From positions 4,050 to 68,049 of the forward strand of contig CAYHGX010000007.1 of assembly GCA_964356355.1 (NCBI GenBank): a stretch of 64,000 nucleotides of DNA, in the 5' to 3' direction. This document shows, piece by piece, positions 41,097 to 48,995 of the stretch. This stretch comes from CAYHGX01 sp964356355. Its GTDB lineage: Bacteria; Patescibacteriota; Gracilibacteria; UBA1369; LOWO2-01-FULL-3. Positions within the stretch are counted from its first letter, which is position 1. Each line of letters starts with the position of its first letter. A program made the translations under genes and the position numbers. Under the pieces are notes generated by a model, which saw only the letters and a list, made by a program, of their open reading frames with translations, made no database searches and had not been told where the DNA came from.

Positions 41097-41315
41097 CTTG
41101 AACTCTTTTTGTTTTCACTTTTTTATTTTTGACTCCACGAGTGCCGTGTTGGCCTCATGTGACTGTCCCCCTGTAATTCGCAGGTGGGTGCCCACACTCA
41201 TCGATCATGTCGACGATAGATATCGGGCTCCCGTGGCAGTGTTGATAGAGAGAGTAGATAAGACTCTTACAAACAACGTAGAGTGACCACATAGTACAAA
41301 AAAGTAGAACTCAAG
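41097..41315 (-). ncRNA. Candidate structured RNA, unknown class
   Basis: A 349-base stretch without a credible protein gene. Read on the minus strand, three nested helices close it: CTTGAGTTCT (41315-41306) with AGAGTTCAAG (41106-41097), 10 bp with two G-U pairs; ACTTTTTT (41305-41298) with AAAAAAGT (41124-41117), perfect 8 bp; CTCTACG (41283-41277) with CGTGGAG (41139-41133), 7 bp with one G-U pair. On the plus strand those G-U pairs become A-C mismatches, so the minus strand is the RNA. A TATTAT -10 lies near 41364 on that strand, and the 41060-41090 hairpin follows. The rod-like outline recalls 6S or SRP RNA, but I find none of their signature motifs, and none of tmRNA or RNase P. Confidence 0.5.
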
Positions 41316-41394
41316 TAAAGGGCTCAAATAAGCCACTCAAGGACTACCTCCCCCACGACATAATACAACTATCCATCGCCTATTCATACTATAT

Positions 41395-42027
41395 CTAGGT
41401 GCCTATCAGCAGAATCAAGCTCACTCGATCATGCAAAAAGCCTATTACAGAGCCAAGAATCGAAAAACCAAGCAATCCAGGCAGAATAAAGCCATCAACA
41501 AGGATTATGGCAATGAAATATTTCACCCCATATTCAAGATAATCGTCATATTTTCCATAAAATTTACGCGGTACAAACAGCCCTATAATTTTAGATCCAT
41601 CCAACGGAGGAAAGGGAAACAGGTTAAATAAGCCAAGATATATACTTACATGGAAAATCATCTGAAAAATTAAATTCACCTGATCCGATACATATGGGCC
41701 AGCGTATTTCCAAAGCAAAGCCATCACAAACGACAGCAAAAAGTTGGAAACAGGCCCAGCCAAAGCCGTTAAAGCATTGTCTCTCACTGGATGCTTAAAA
41801 TTCCTTGGATCTACTGGCACGGGCTTTCCCCAGCCAATCTGCTGAGTCACAAGAAAAATCACACTCCCAATTGGATCAAGATGCGCAATCGGATTAAGCG
41901 TAACCCTCCCAGCAAGTTTCGCAGTAGGATCGCCTAAATAGTAAGCCGTCGCAGCATGCGCCGCCTCGTGCACACTCAGTGTCACCAAAAGCGCTACCAA
42001 AAAATATAAAAACTGTGCAATATCCAT
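41395..42027 (-). CDS. Site-2-protease-like M50 metallopeptidase
   Basis: A 210-residue membrane protease. HEAAH (residues 20-24) in the first helix is the zinc motif, and NLFPFPPLDGSKI supplies the third ligand Asp. AYYLGDPTAKLAGRVTLNP is the conserved segment of the YwhC/Rv-type compact M50 family. About six membrane segments. It probably cuts membrane-spanning substrates within the bilayer; a partner is not evident, although the ECF/anti-sigma-like pair in this window is a conceivable client. Monocistronic on the minus strand. Confidence 0.9.
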   Translation of the reverse strand: MDIAQFLYFLVALLVTLSVHEAAHAATAYYLGDPTAKLAGRVTLNPIAHLDPIGSVIFLVTQQIGWGKPVPVDPRNFKHPVRDNALTALAGPVSNFLLSFVMALLWKYAGPYVSDQVNLIFQMIFHVSIYLGLFNLFPFPPLDGSKIIGLFVPRKFYGKYDDYLEYGVKYFIAIILVDGFILPGLLGFSILGSVIGFLHDRVSLILLIGT

Positions 42028-42206
42028 GTGTACAGAATAACACTATGGGCATGCCAATTAAAATCGATAAAAACCTCTGGATCAAATCCTACATGGCCGC
42101 AAACGAAAAATCACCCAAATAACGCCTCAAATACCGAGATTGAAGCTTTCCACCCCCTTCCGCCCACTTCCGCCCACGACCTAATGCCCTAAATTTTTCC
42201 CTCTCC

Positions 42207-43259
42207 TCACCCTTTTCTTTTCTCCCTGTATTTCCCATCCACCAAATGAGCAATTTCGTGATGCTCCTTGCACATTGGCGCCATGTAGCGCGGATCATGT
42301 AGGCCGGCGATTGAGAATCGCTGCGAATAATGGTCCTCCTCCGCAGGTTTATTGCACGTGGGAATTGAGCACTTTGTGCCATATTCTTCATGTAGAACTG
42401 TTTTAATTTTAACCGAAACATAGGTGGATTTTCGCTTCTTTAAGCCCCTTCGCGCGCCCTGCCCCCACGAACCGAACTCATTCTCCGCACCCTCCCTCAA
42501 GCCTTCCCCCCGCGCGCCACTCATCAGCCCTGCGTCACCTTTTGCCCTCTGCTCGTCCCTTTTCGCTTTCGCCCTCGCAATTGCTTCCTCTCCCAGTTCC
42601 TCTTTTCTTTGAGTAATCTCCGCCCTCCTTTTCTTCAAAAGTCCCAAAATCATCCCATTTACATCATGCCCCTGACGATGTAGCTCGTTAAGTTCACTCG
42701 CCAACTCCTCCGAAATCTCAAAATTCAATCCGTGCCCGGGCACGGATTTGCATTCAAATAGTGGCTCACCCAAGCCACTTGCCACTAAGTTTACCGCGCC
42801 AGCACAAAGACCCGCCCTGCTCCCAAATCCACCATTCGCCGCACCCCATCCATCGCCGGCCCTTTCATCAATCACCCTCTGATCCCGCACCAAAGTTTCG
42901 AGCGCGCCCCGCGGCAAACTATTCACTACTTCCGCCCATTCCTGCTCATTTTCCGCAGTAGCAACGGACGCCACGCGCGCCAACTTGCTCACGCTCACTT
43001 CTCCACCCGCCAAAAGCCCCTTCAACATAGGCTTATCCTCAAATTTCAAATCCAGCCTCAACACCAGCCGTACCTGCTCCTCCGAAAGCCCAGCCAGACG
43101 ATACGCAAATTCAAAAATGGAATTAAACCCCTTTTTCTCAAAAATCCGCCGTCGATTTGCCTCAGGAAGAAGCCCCAAAAACCTCCCTCGCCACTTCAGC
43201 GCCCGCGCCCCAAATTTCACGCACAATTTCAATAATTTTTCGTCAGAATAGTTTTTCAT
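42207..43259 (-). CDS. HNH nuclease-domain protein
   Basis: A 350-residue protein. The N-terminal two thirds are helical and charged (residues 1-230, DUF222-like in style). The C-terminal part has a zinc-bound HNH-type centre: CSIPTC, EEDHYSQRF, MAPMCKEHHEIAHL. The residues DH and HxxxxH fit the HNH fold. Codon use is unusual: the gene is visibly richer in G+C than its neighbours (runs of GCG, CGC and GAG). This suggests recent arrival, as with many HNH genes carried by mobile elements. An 8-bp inverted repeat (43263-43296) lies right upstream. Confidence 0.78.
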   Translation of the reverse strand: MKNYSDEKLLKLCVKFGARALKWRGRFLGLLPEANRRRIFEKKGFNSIFEFAYRLAGLSEEQVRLVLRLDLKFEDKPMLKGLLAGGEVSVSKLARVASVATAENEQEWAEVVNSLPRGALETLVRDQRVIDERAGDGWGAANGGFGSRAGLCAGAVNLVASGLGEPLFECKSVPGHGLNFEISEELASELNELHRQGHDVNGMILGLLKKRRAEITQRKEELGEEAIARAKAKRDEQRAKGDAGLMSGARGEGLREGAENEFGSWGQGARRGLKKRKSTYVSVKIKTVLHEEYGTKCSIPTCNKPAEEDHYSQRFSIAGLHDPRYMAPMCKEHHEIAHLVDGKYREKRKG

Positions 43260-43262
43260 AAT

Positions 43263-43296
43263 GTAGTGGTTTAAAGAATTTTAGTAGTACCACTAC
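43263..43296. promoter_or_regulatory. Inverted repeat upstream of the HNH gene
   Basis: GTAGTGGT (43263-43270) and ACCACTAC (43289-43296), perfect 8 bp, 18 bases apart, four bases from the start codon. A possible operator. Confidence 0.45.
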
Positions 43297-43401
43297 CTAT
43301 GCTCAAATCTGCCCAGATTCTAGCACAAACCCCCTGAAAAATCAGCAGCAAAAAGCCACAAACCGCCAACTTCAACTTGCAAATTCCGGCAATCATTTTC
43401 C

Positions 43402-43450
43402 AGTGAGTACTTACTCACTTCGGACACGCATGACTCACAAACACTCATGC
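43402..43450. repeat. Palindromes and ACTCAC repeats between divergent genes
   Basis: AGTGAGTA-CT-TACTCACT (43402-43419) is a perfect 8-bp palindrome. GCATGA (43428-43433) and TCATGC (43445-43450) form a second, smaller one, and ACTCA recurs at 43413, 43433 and 43443. Nothing else recognisable in 43297-43517. Confidence 0.45.
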
Positions 43451-43517
43451 ATCGCACAAAGATCCCCCTCCCCGCAGCCCCCTGCACACCCCAAGGCTGG
43501 CATTCACGGCTTATCCA

Positions 43518-43526
43518 TGGTATAAT
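43518..43526 (+). promoter_or_regulatory. Extended -10 promoter of the giant protein gene
   Basis: TGG-TATAAT, 24 bases before ATG 43550. No ribosome binding site in the predicted leader of about 17 bases. Confidence 0.6.
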
Positions 43527-43549
43527 ATGAAGATTTTCACTACCAAAAA

Positions 43550-46500
43550 ATGCCAATAGAAGACCCTGATCATCCAGAACCACCACTTCCAGAAAACGGA
43601 CGGCCCATCCCCGCCGAAACCGCGGATCCCAACGTTGACGAAAAACCCGCAGAAGCTGGGACAAAAGCCGCAGATCTCACTTCGCCCACCCAAGCCGAAA
43701 CTCCACCCCCAGACCCCGAAGCCGAAGAAGAAGCAAGAAAAGCCGCCTTTAAGATAGAAAAAGCCCGCCTCGCCACCTCATGGGAAACCTATTTCGCCAC
43801 CGCCCGCATCCGCACCAAAGATGAGCTCGCCACCGATATTGATCAGGTAACCACTGCCGATGAGCTTCGCCAATGGGGCGCAGATTACTTTACCTCTGCA
43901 ATAAACATCCCCGCAGTAGCAACCATGCTTGAAATGGGAAACCTTAAACTCGCCGACTTAAAGCACATGTTCACCTACAACTTCGAAAACACCATGATAG
44001 GTGAAATACATTATTCCAACGATAAAATCACCCCAGCTAGCCTCGAAGAATTCAAATTCTATTACTATACACACCCAAACGAAAGCATATTCGACGTTCA
44101 TTTCAATCTCGCAATAAACGAGGAAACAAAGGCCAAACTCAAAGCAATCTTCGATACCATTGAAATGCGCGTATCACCCTGGCTTAGCTCTTATTACCAA
44201 CGGCAAATAAACCTACTAGAAACTCTCTACCACGAACAAGAGGAAGGCCTAGACCTCAAGACCTATGTTGATTCATTAACGGCCCCAATTTACGAAAATG
44301 GCTGTACCAAAGAAACTGCAATACGTTTCTACCGCCAACTAACCCCGCAAGGTCACAAAAATCTCCAACTCCTCTTGGACCTAAAAATTCCTATCATATT
44401 AAACGACGATGACCCGGATAAACTTAATAAATTAGACACCTCATCCTTCGACAACATAAAAAAAATGACCCCCGAAGAGATAGAAATATACAAGCATATC
44501 ATGCAATTGTCTCCCAAAAAAGACTACATAACCTATGAGGAAATACTCACCATTATTCAAAAAATTCAAAAATGTAAAAACCTCACTTTCGAAAATTTTA
44601 AAAAACACTGCACAACCCTACGGGCCAAATATGGACTAAGTGAAGGACTTGATTGGATTTTTTCAATCTACGGCGAAATCGGAAAATTCAAAGAATTAAT
44701 TCACGCACTTACCATTTGGCCACCACCTACCCTTTACGAGGGCACTGTAAAAAATCTACTAAAAATCTTAGATAAAAATCCGGACGAAACAATTGAATCA
44801 CTAACTCAATCCCCGCTAACAACAACTGTCATCAGTCATGTATGCCCCGCATTCTACCAAATTCCATCACTATCTGAAAACCAAGTTCAAAACATAATAA
44901 AGGTCAAACAACGCTTTCCGCAATGGTATCTAAAAAAAGAAACCACTGGAATTCACAAATTCATAGAACAAACAACTGAAGAACAGTTCACCAGATTAGA
45001 CACTCGCCTCGCTGAAATACCGGCACTCCACAGCTTAAATAATGACATGGAAATTCAAGCTGCAATAAACATGAGTGATGATGATTGGCTCAAAATCATT
45101 AAATTACTAAATTCCAATTCAAAGACAACTAAAATCATTGACGACAAAGATGAAGAGGACAAAAAAACTCGAAGTATTATTGGCAAATTTGAAATTGCAG
45201 CAAAAAGGCTCAAACTTTACACCGCAAACGAAACCTTACTAAATCAGGACCTTCCCGCCTTCTCAATTTCAGAAAATAAACACCTCATAGAACAAGCCAT
45301 AAAAGCCCGCGAAGCCTTCGACAACAACCCTGAATTCATCACCATCATCGACGCAATGATCTCTAATCACAACGCCGCAGACTCCCTGCAAAAAGTAGAG
45401 CATCTTTGTTCACTAGCGCCCCTTTGCAAACACGACTTTGACCGATTTAAACTCATAATATCAATGTTCGAACACGGAATTGAGAGTCATCGTGTTGATA
45501 GTTATCTAAAAAACTTTAAAATCGGCCCCACAAAGGAAAATTTTGATGAATTCATCTTCACGGTCCTAGATGGAAACAACGGTGGATTCTGGAACAACAA
45601 TCACATACCTTGGATTCTAAAGACCTTCCCGGAATACGATTACTACAAAGAAATGACCCCAAAAAACTTTCTTTTCGCCATGGGTGCATATGCTAACACC
45701 AGGGATGTAAGGCCTACTAATGATGAGGAAAGAGCAATCGTTGATAAAATCAACGCTGCCATTGAAAACAACAAAGACAAGATTATGAAGTACCTAGAAG
45801 ATCTAAGAGATGAACAGTTAAAAAAGCCCGACAATGATCTTCATAAATTCAAAATCTCCACTATCGCAAACATCGCCCAACAAGATCTGCCACAGTACAG
45901 ATTCTTGAGCCGAACCATGAGCTTCATTTCTTTACTCGGAAATATGACTATAGATTTAGCAGTGATTTCCAGCCTCTTAAAGAAATTTGAACAAAAAGGA
46001 AAAGGCCCTACCAACATCAATTATTCCAAAACTGAGCTAATAGATTTTTACGAAAAAACAAATGGAATAAATACATCCAATCCCAAAGCGCTCCCTCCTT
46101 GCCTAAAATGCTTTGATACACTCATCCCAAACAAAGAAAATTTTGCCTTGATGCAAAACCAAGTTTTAAAACTATTAAACATCGTCAGCATCCTTGCCTC
46201 GAGCAGTAAAGGATCACCAAATAATTGGCCAGAATTCTTCAAAGACACCGCCACCGAACTGGAAGGCCAAAATCCAGCAAAACAAAAAGAAATCCTTATG
46301 AACACCATCATAATTTTACAATCATCAATAAAAACCACCTTCGAAAGCGGACTAGGCCTCAAAAATCTCCCGGAACTCACTTCAGAAGCCATTAACGAAC
46401 TCACCCCTTCCCTCATATATCTTTCCAATATTGAAAAGCCTGACGAAAAAAAGAAAGCCATCCTCTCCCTCTTTATTCTCCTAAAAATCCTCGGCAAATG

Positions 46501-47962
46501 GGACGATTTCAAAGCCGGAAAATCAGTAGAAGTGAACGAATACCTGAGTGATTCCGTCAAAGAAGAAATAACAGAATATCTGGCCAACAGAGCTGAATTA
46601 GACATTTTCAAAGAGGCCCTGCCAAAAGAAACAGAGGAGCAATGGATTACCACTCTTGAAGGAAAAGCCGAAAACATGATCATCGGAGAAACCACCAGCG
46701 TTGCAGATACATTAGGTGATGTTGAAAGGCAAAGCGCACATCTTTTAGACGAGGACAATTTTAGCAATAATGAAAAAGCCATATTCAGTTTAGTAAAAGA
46801 ATACGGCCCAAAAAATGTAGCTATGACCTTGGTTGAAAAATTCAGAAATCCGGCCCTGGAAAACGAAATTATTCAAAAATTACCAATACCCGCGTCTACA
46901 GATGGCGCAGCACCTAATCTTAGTAAACTTCTTCCCGCATGGCAAAAACTAGTAACAGTTTTCGGTTCATTAACAGAATTCACTGAGTCAGTAAAAACAG
47001 CCAATATTGCTCCCCAACTGGAGGAGTTACAAAAGGCCCTCACCCCCTCCGCCAATGTTGTCGCCATTTTTCAAAAGCTCGGTGAAGAAATGACGGCCGA
47101 ATCCGGCGTATTACCAATCACCGATGACGTTGAACACCTAGAAAGTCTCCTTCACAAAAACAAAGAGTCACTCACGACAGAGGAATTCGAGGAGGCAGAT
47201 GCCTATATCATCAGGGTAAAAACCCTAGTAATAGAGCTCAACAAAGTCAAAGACGAACTCGCCAAAAAATTCGTAGCCCTCCACGAAGCCAGCACAAAAA
47301 CCACAGAAATTGGCGAAATTTTCAAGTCCCGACTATCCGAATTCAAAAAAATATTCCTGCTCGAACCATCCGAACGCCGAATCACATTAAAGAGCTCCAT
47401 GACAGGTGATCTAACAGATGTAATCCCCCATATCAGGCAATGCCTGGGCTGTATGAGTAAAGAGTGCAACAACGACACCAATCTCACCTTCGGTGACCGG
47501 AACAGATTTTCCATCATCACCCGTGCCGCCAGCATGCCAAGCAGCACAAGCCTCTCTGATGAATTGGTAACCGTACAAAAAACAGTGGATCAAGATGCCA
47601 CAGATTCAGGATATTCCTTTGTGATGGACAATGTTTACGGAAAATCCTCCCGAGACATTTTGGTAGCCAACGTCTTAGTGGTAATGAAAAAACTCGCCGC
47701 CATGCAAAAAGTTTCAGCCGCTCCCCCAGTTGATATTTTCGTTACACAAGCAGCACTTTTCAGCTGCGGCATCCACCAAGAATATCTCGAAAAACGCCTC
47801 CGAGAAGAGACAGACAATTTCACCATCACCCCCATCGCCAAAACAGTAACCATCGCCCAATCAGCCAGCGGCGACGGCCATTACGAAATCGGCGGCGGTT
47901 TCAGTGGCAGGGTAAGTAACGGCGAAGGAATCATAAGCGGACTCAAAATCTCTTTGGGCTAA
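43550..47962 (+). CDS. Giant 1470-residue helical protein, unknown function
   Basis: No recognised family. Residues 1-60 are Pro/Glu/Ala-rich and disordered (EEEARKAAF follows). Then more than 1100 residues of regular amphipathic helices, Lys/Glu/Leu/Ile-rich, without signal peptide or membrane segment, so it is a cytoplasmic scaffold-like protein. Near the end is a Cys cluster CLGCMSKEC (Cys1298, 1301, 1306) that could bind zinc. The last 140 residues change character to a compact alpha/beta domain (FVMDNVYGKSSRDILVANVLVV) ending in Gly-rich HYEIGGGFSGR. It has its own extended -10 promoter. Gene certain by length, promoter and codon structure. Function unknown; resembles the partial protein at the left edge only in composition. 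Confidence 0.88.
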   Translation: MPIEDPDHPEPPLPENGRPIPAETADPNVDEKPAEAGTKAADLTSPTQAETPPPDPEAEEEARKAAFKIEKARLATSWETYFATARIRTKDELATDIDQVTTADELRQWGADYFTSAINIPAVATMLEMGNLKLADLKHMFTYNFENTMIGEIHYSNDKITPASLEEFKFYYYTHPNESIFDVHFNLAINEETKAKLKAIFDTIEMRVSPWLSSYYQRQINLLETLYHEQEEGLDLKTYVDSLTAPIYENGCTKETAIRFYRQLTPQGHKNLQLLLDLKIPIILNDDDPDKLNKLDTSSFDNIKKMTPEEIEIYKHIMQLSPKKDYITYEEILTIIQKIQKCKNLTFENFKKHCTTLRAKYGLSEGLDWIFSIYGEIGKFKELIHALTIWPPPTLYEGTVKNLLKILDKNPDETIESLTQSPLTTTVISHVCPAFYQIPSLSENQVQNIIKVKQRFPQWYLKKETTGIHKFIEQTTEEQFTRLDTRLAEIPALHSLNNDMEIQAAINMSDDDWLKIIKLLNSNSKTTKIIDDKDEEDKKTRSIIGKFEIAAKRLKLYTANETLLNQDLPAFSISENKHLIEQAIKAREAFDNNPEFITIIDAMISNHNAADSLQKVEHLCSLAPLCKHDFDRFKLIISMFEHGIESHRVDSYLKNFKIGPTKENFDEFIFTVLDGNNGGFWNNNHIPWILKTFPEYDYYKEMTPKNFLFAMGAYANTRDVRPTNDEERAIVDKINAAIENNKDKIMKYLEDLRDEQLKKPDNDLHKFKISTIANIAQQDLPQYRFLSRTMSFISLLGNMTIDLAVISSLLKKFEQKGKGPTNINYSKTELIDFYEKTNGINTSNPKALPPCLKCFDTLIPNKENFALMQNQVLKLLNIVSILASSSKGSPNNWPEFFKDTATELEGQNPAKQKEILMNTIIILQSSIKTTFESGLGLKNLPELTSEAINELTPSLIYLSNIEKPDEKKKAILSLFILLKILGKWDDFKAGKSVEVNEYLSDSVKEEITEYLANRAELDIFKEALPKETEEQWITTLEGKAENMIIGETTSVADTLGDVERQSAHLLDEDNFSNNEKAIFSLVKEYGPKNVAMTLVEKFRNPALENEIIQKLPIPASTDGAAPNLSKLLPAWQKLVTVFGSLTEFTESVKTANIAPQLEELQKALTPSANVVAIFQKLGEEMTAESGVLPITDDVEHLESLLHKNKESLTTEEFEEADAYIIRVKTLVIELNKVKDELAKKFVALHEASTKTTEIGEIFKSRLSEFKKIFLLEPSERRITLKSSMTGDLTDVIPHIRQCLGCMSKECNNDTNLTFGDRNRFSIITRAASMPSSTSLSDELVTVQKTVDQDATDSGYSFVMDNVYGKSSRDILVANVLVVMKKLAAMQKVSAAPPVDIFVTQAALFSCGIHQEYLEKRLREETDNFTITPIAKTVTIAQSASGDGHYEIGGGFSGRVSNGEGIISGLKISLG

Positions 47963-47971
47963 TTTCTTGGC

Positions 47972-47989
47972 CTAGCCCTTTGCCCACAA
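47972..47989 (+). repeat. Direct repeat, left copy
   Basis: CTAGCCCTTTGCCCACAA. The right copy at 48619-48636 differs at one base (17 of 18 match). The pair flanks the RelBE-like module. Confidence 0.65.
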
Positions 47990-47993
47990 GCGG

Positions 47994-48022
47994 TTGATCT
48001 CGTTACATGATTAATATATAAT
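47994..48022 (+). promoter_or_regulatory. Promoter of the 48059-48609 toxin-antitoxin module
   Basis: TTGATC (47994-47999), 17-base spacer, TATAAT (48017-48022); leader about 30 bases. Confidence 0.7.
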
Positions 48023-48058
48023 ACTCATATAAATCCATAGCTTTTCACGTATAAACAT

Positions 48059-48349
48059 ATGTCCAAAACCCAAACTACCCTATCCATAGATAAAGTCACA
48101 AAACAAAAAGCAGAACAAGTAGCAAAAAACATGCACCTCACATTATCAGGTGTAACCCGCATTCTGTTAAATGATTTCGCTGAAGGTAAAATCAAAATCA
48201 CTACCGTCATGATCACACCTGATGAAAACGACTTTACCGCGAAAGACAGAGAAGAGTTCGATTTAGCACTTCAGGATATTTCCAAAGGCAAAAATATCGA
48301 AGGCCCCTTCAACACAGCAGAAGAATTTATCAATAGCCTCAAGAAATAA
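48059..48349 (+). CDS. RelB/DinJ-type antitoxin
   Basis: A 96-residue antitoxin. The N-terminal 45 residues form a ribbon-helix-helix domain (TQTTLSIDKVTKQKAEQVAKNM, then LTLSGVTRILLNDF), as in RelB/DinJ. The acidic C-terminus (about 55-96) would wrap the toxin. Its TAA overlaps the toxin ATG (TAATG at 48347-48351), the usual translational coupling. DNA binding at its own promoter is expected. Confidence 0.85.
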   Translation: MSKTQTTLSIDKVTKQKAEQVAKNMHLTLSGVTRILLNDFAEGKIKITTVMITPDENDFTAKDREEFDLALQDISKGKNIEGPFNTAEEFINSLKK

Positions 48350-48609
48350 TGCAGCTATTCCGACACAAAAACTTCACAAAACAGTACAAAAAACTTGGCT
48401 CAACACAACAAACTCGCGTAAACGAAGCCATTTCATTGTTCACTCAAAACCCCTTCCATTTAAAACTTCGCAATCACTCACTAAAAGGAAAATATCAAGG
48501 CTGTAATTCTATCGACGCAGCGCCAGACCTAAGAATTATTTTCAAACAAGAACAAAACTACGTCATCATAATTTTATTAAAAGTCGGCAGTCATAGTCAG
48601 CTTTATTAA
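48349..48609 (+). CDS. YafQ/RelE-type mRNA interferase toxin
   Basis: An 86-residue toxin. The pattern HKNFTKQYKKLGS at the start, NHSLKGKYQGCNSID and PDLRIIFKQE in the middle, and LKVGSHSQLY at the end match the YafQ/YoeB branch of RelE: basic surface, the Leu-x-Gly-x-Tyr turn, and the terminal GSHxxLY, which includes the catalytic-type His. The partner RHH antitoxin is directly upstream with overlapping codons. Confidence 0.9.
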   Translation: MQLFRHKNFTKQYKKLGSTQQTRVNEAISLFTQNPFHLKLRNHSLKGKYQGCNSIDAAPDLRIIFKQEQNYVIIILLKVGSHSQLY

Positions 48610-48618
48610 ATCTTCAAG

Positions 48619-48636
48619 CTAACCCTTTGCCCACAA
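48619..48636 (+). repeat. Direct repeat, right copy
   Basis: CTAACCCTTTGCCCACAA, ten bases after the toxin stop; pairs with 47972-47989 across 647 bp. Confidence 0.65.
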
Positions 48637-48674
48637 TCAAAATCATGATATAAAAGCCGAGCTAAGCTTAAATC

Positions 48675-48765
48675 CGAGCGCACGGCGCGAGGGCGCAGGC
48701 GAAGTGAGGATCTGGCTCTGCGCAAACCCGAGCGCACGGCGCGAGGGCGAACGAGGCGAAGCGTG
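48675..48765 (+). repeat. GC-rich tandem repeats before tRNA-Ser
   Basis: CGAGCGCACGGCGCGAGGGCG occurs twice, near 48677 and 48730, followed by variant GAAG/GAGG tails. The composition is far from the local average and resembles the sufC/apbE repeat core. No gene in 48637-48807 besides this. Confidence 0.6.
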
Positions 48766-48807
48766 TGGCTCTGCCACCGCTGGAGCCGAAGTGAGCTTAC
48801 AAAATGA

Positions 48808-48895
48808 GGAGAGATCGCATAGTGGTCGAGTGCGCACGCTTGGAAAGCGTGTATACCGCAAGGTATCGGGGGTTCGAATCCCCCTCTCTCCGCCA
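48808..48895 (+). tRNA. tRNA-Ser (GGA anticodon)
   Basis: An 88-base class II tRNA: acceptor GGAGAGA/TCTCTCC, anticodon stem with loop TTGGAAA (anticodon GGA), a long variable arm TATACCGCAAGGTATC, T arm GGGGGTTCGAATCCCCC, encoded CCA ending exactly at the gap. Confidence 0.95.
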
Positions 48896-48995
48896 NNNNN
48901 NNNNNNNNNNNNNNNNNNNNNNNNNNNNNNNNNNNNNNNNNNNNNNNNNNNNNNNNNNNNNNNNNNNNNNNNNNNNNNNNNNNNNNNNNNNNNNN
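48896..48995. other. Assembly gap, 100 N
   Basis: Exactly 100 undetermined bases, a scaffolding placeholder directly after the tRNA CCA. Linkage across it is uncertain. Confidence 0.99.

Noticed and set aside
41098..41286. Short plus-strand frame in the 41.1 kb gap
   Set aside because: No family match, no promoter, and it overlaps the three helices of the candidate RNA.
42045..42122. Tiny plus-strand frame of 25 codons
   Set aside because: Too short to judge; no promoter or family match.
46048..46782. Minus-strand frame of 244 codons within the giant gene
   Set aside because: Shadow frame with Ser/Phe/Leu bias typical of the reverse of Glu/Lys-rich coding DNA.
48704..48995. N-terminal extension of the saccharopine dehydrogenase-like gene through the gap
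   Set aside because: It runs through GC-rich repeats, the tRNA-Ser and 100 N; the real start is in missing sequence.
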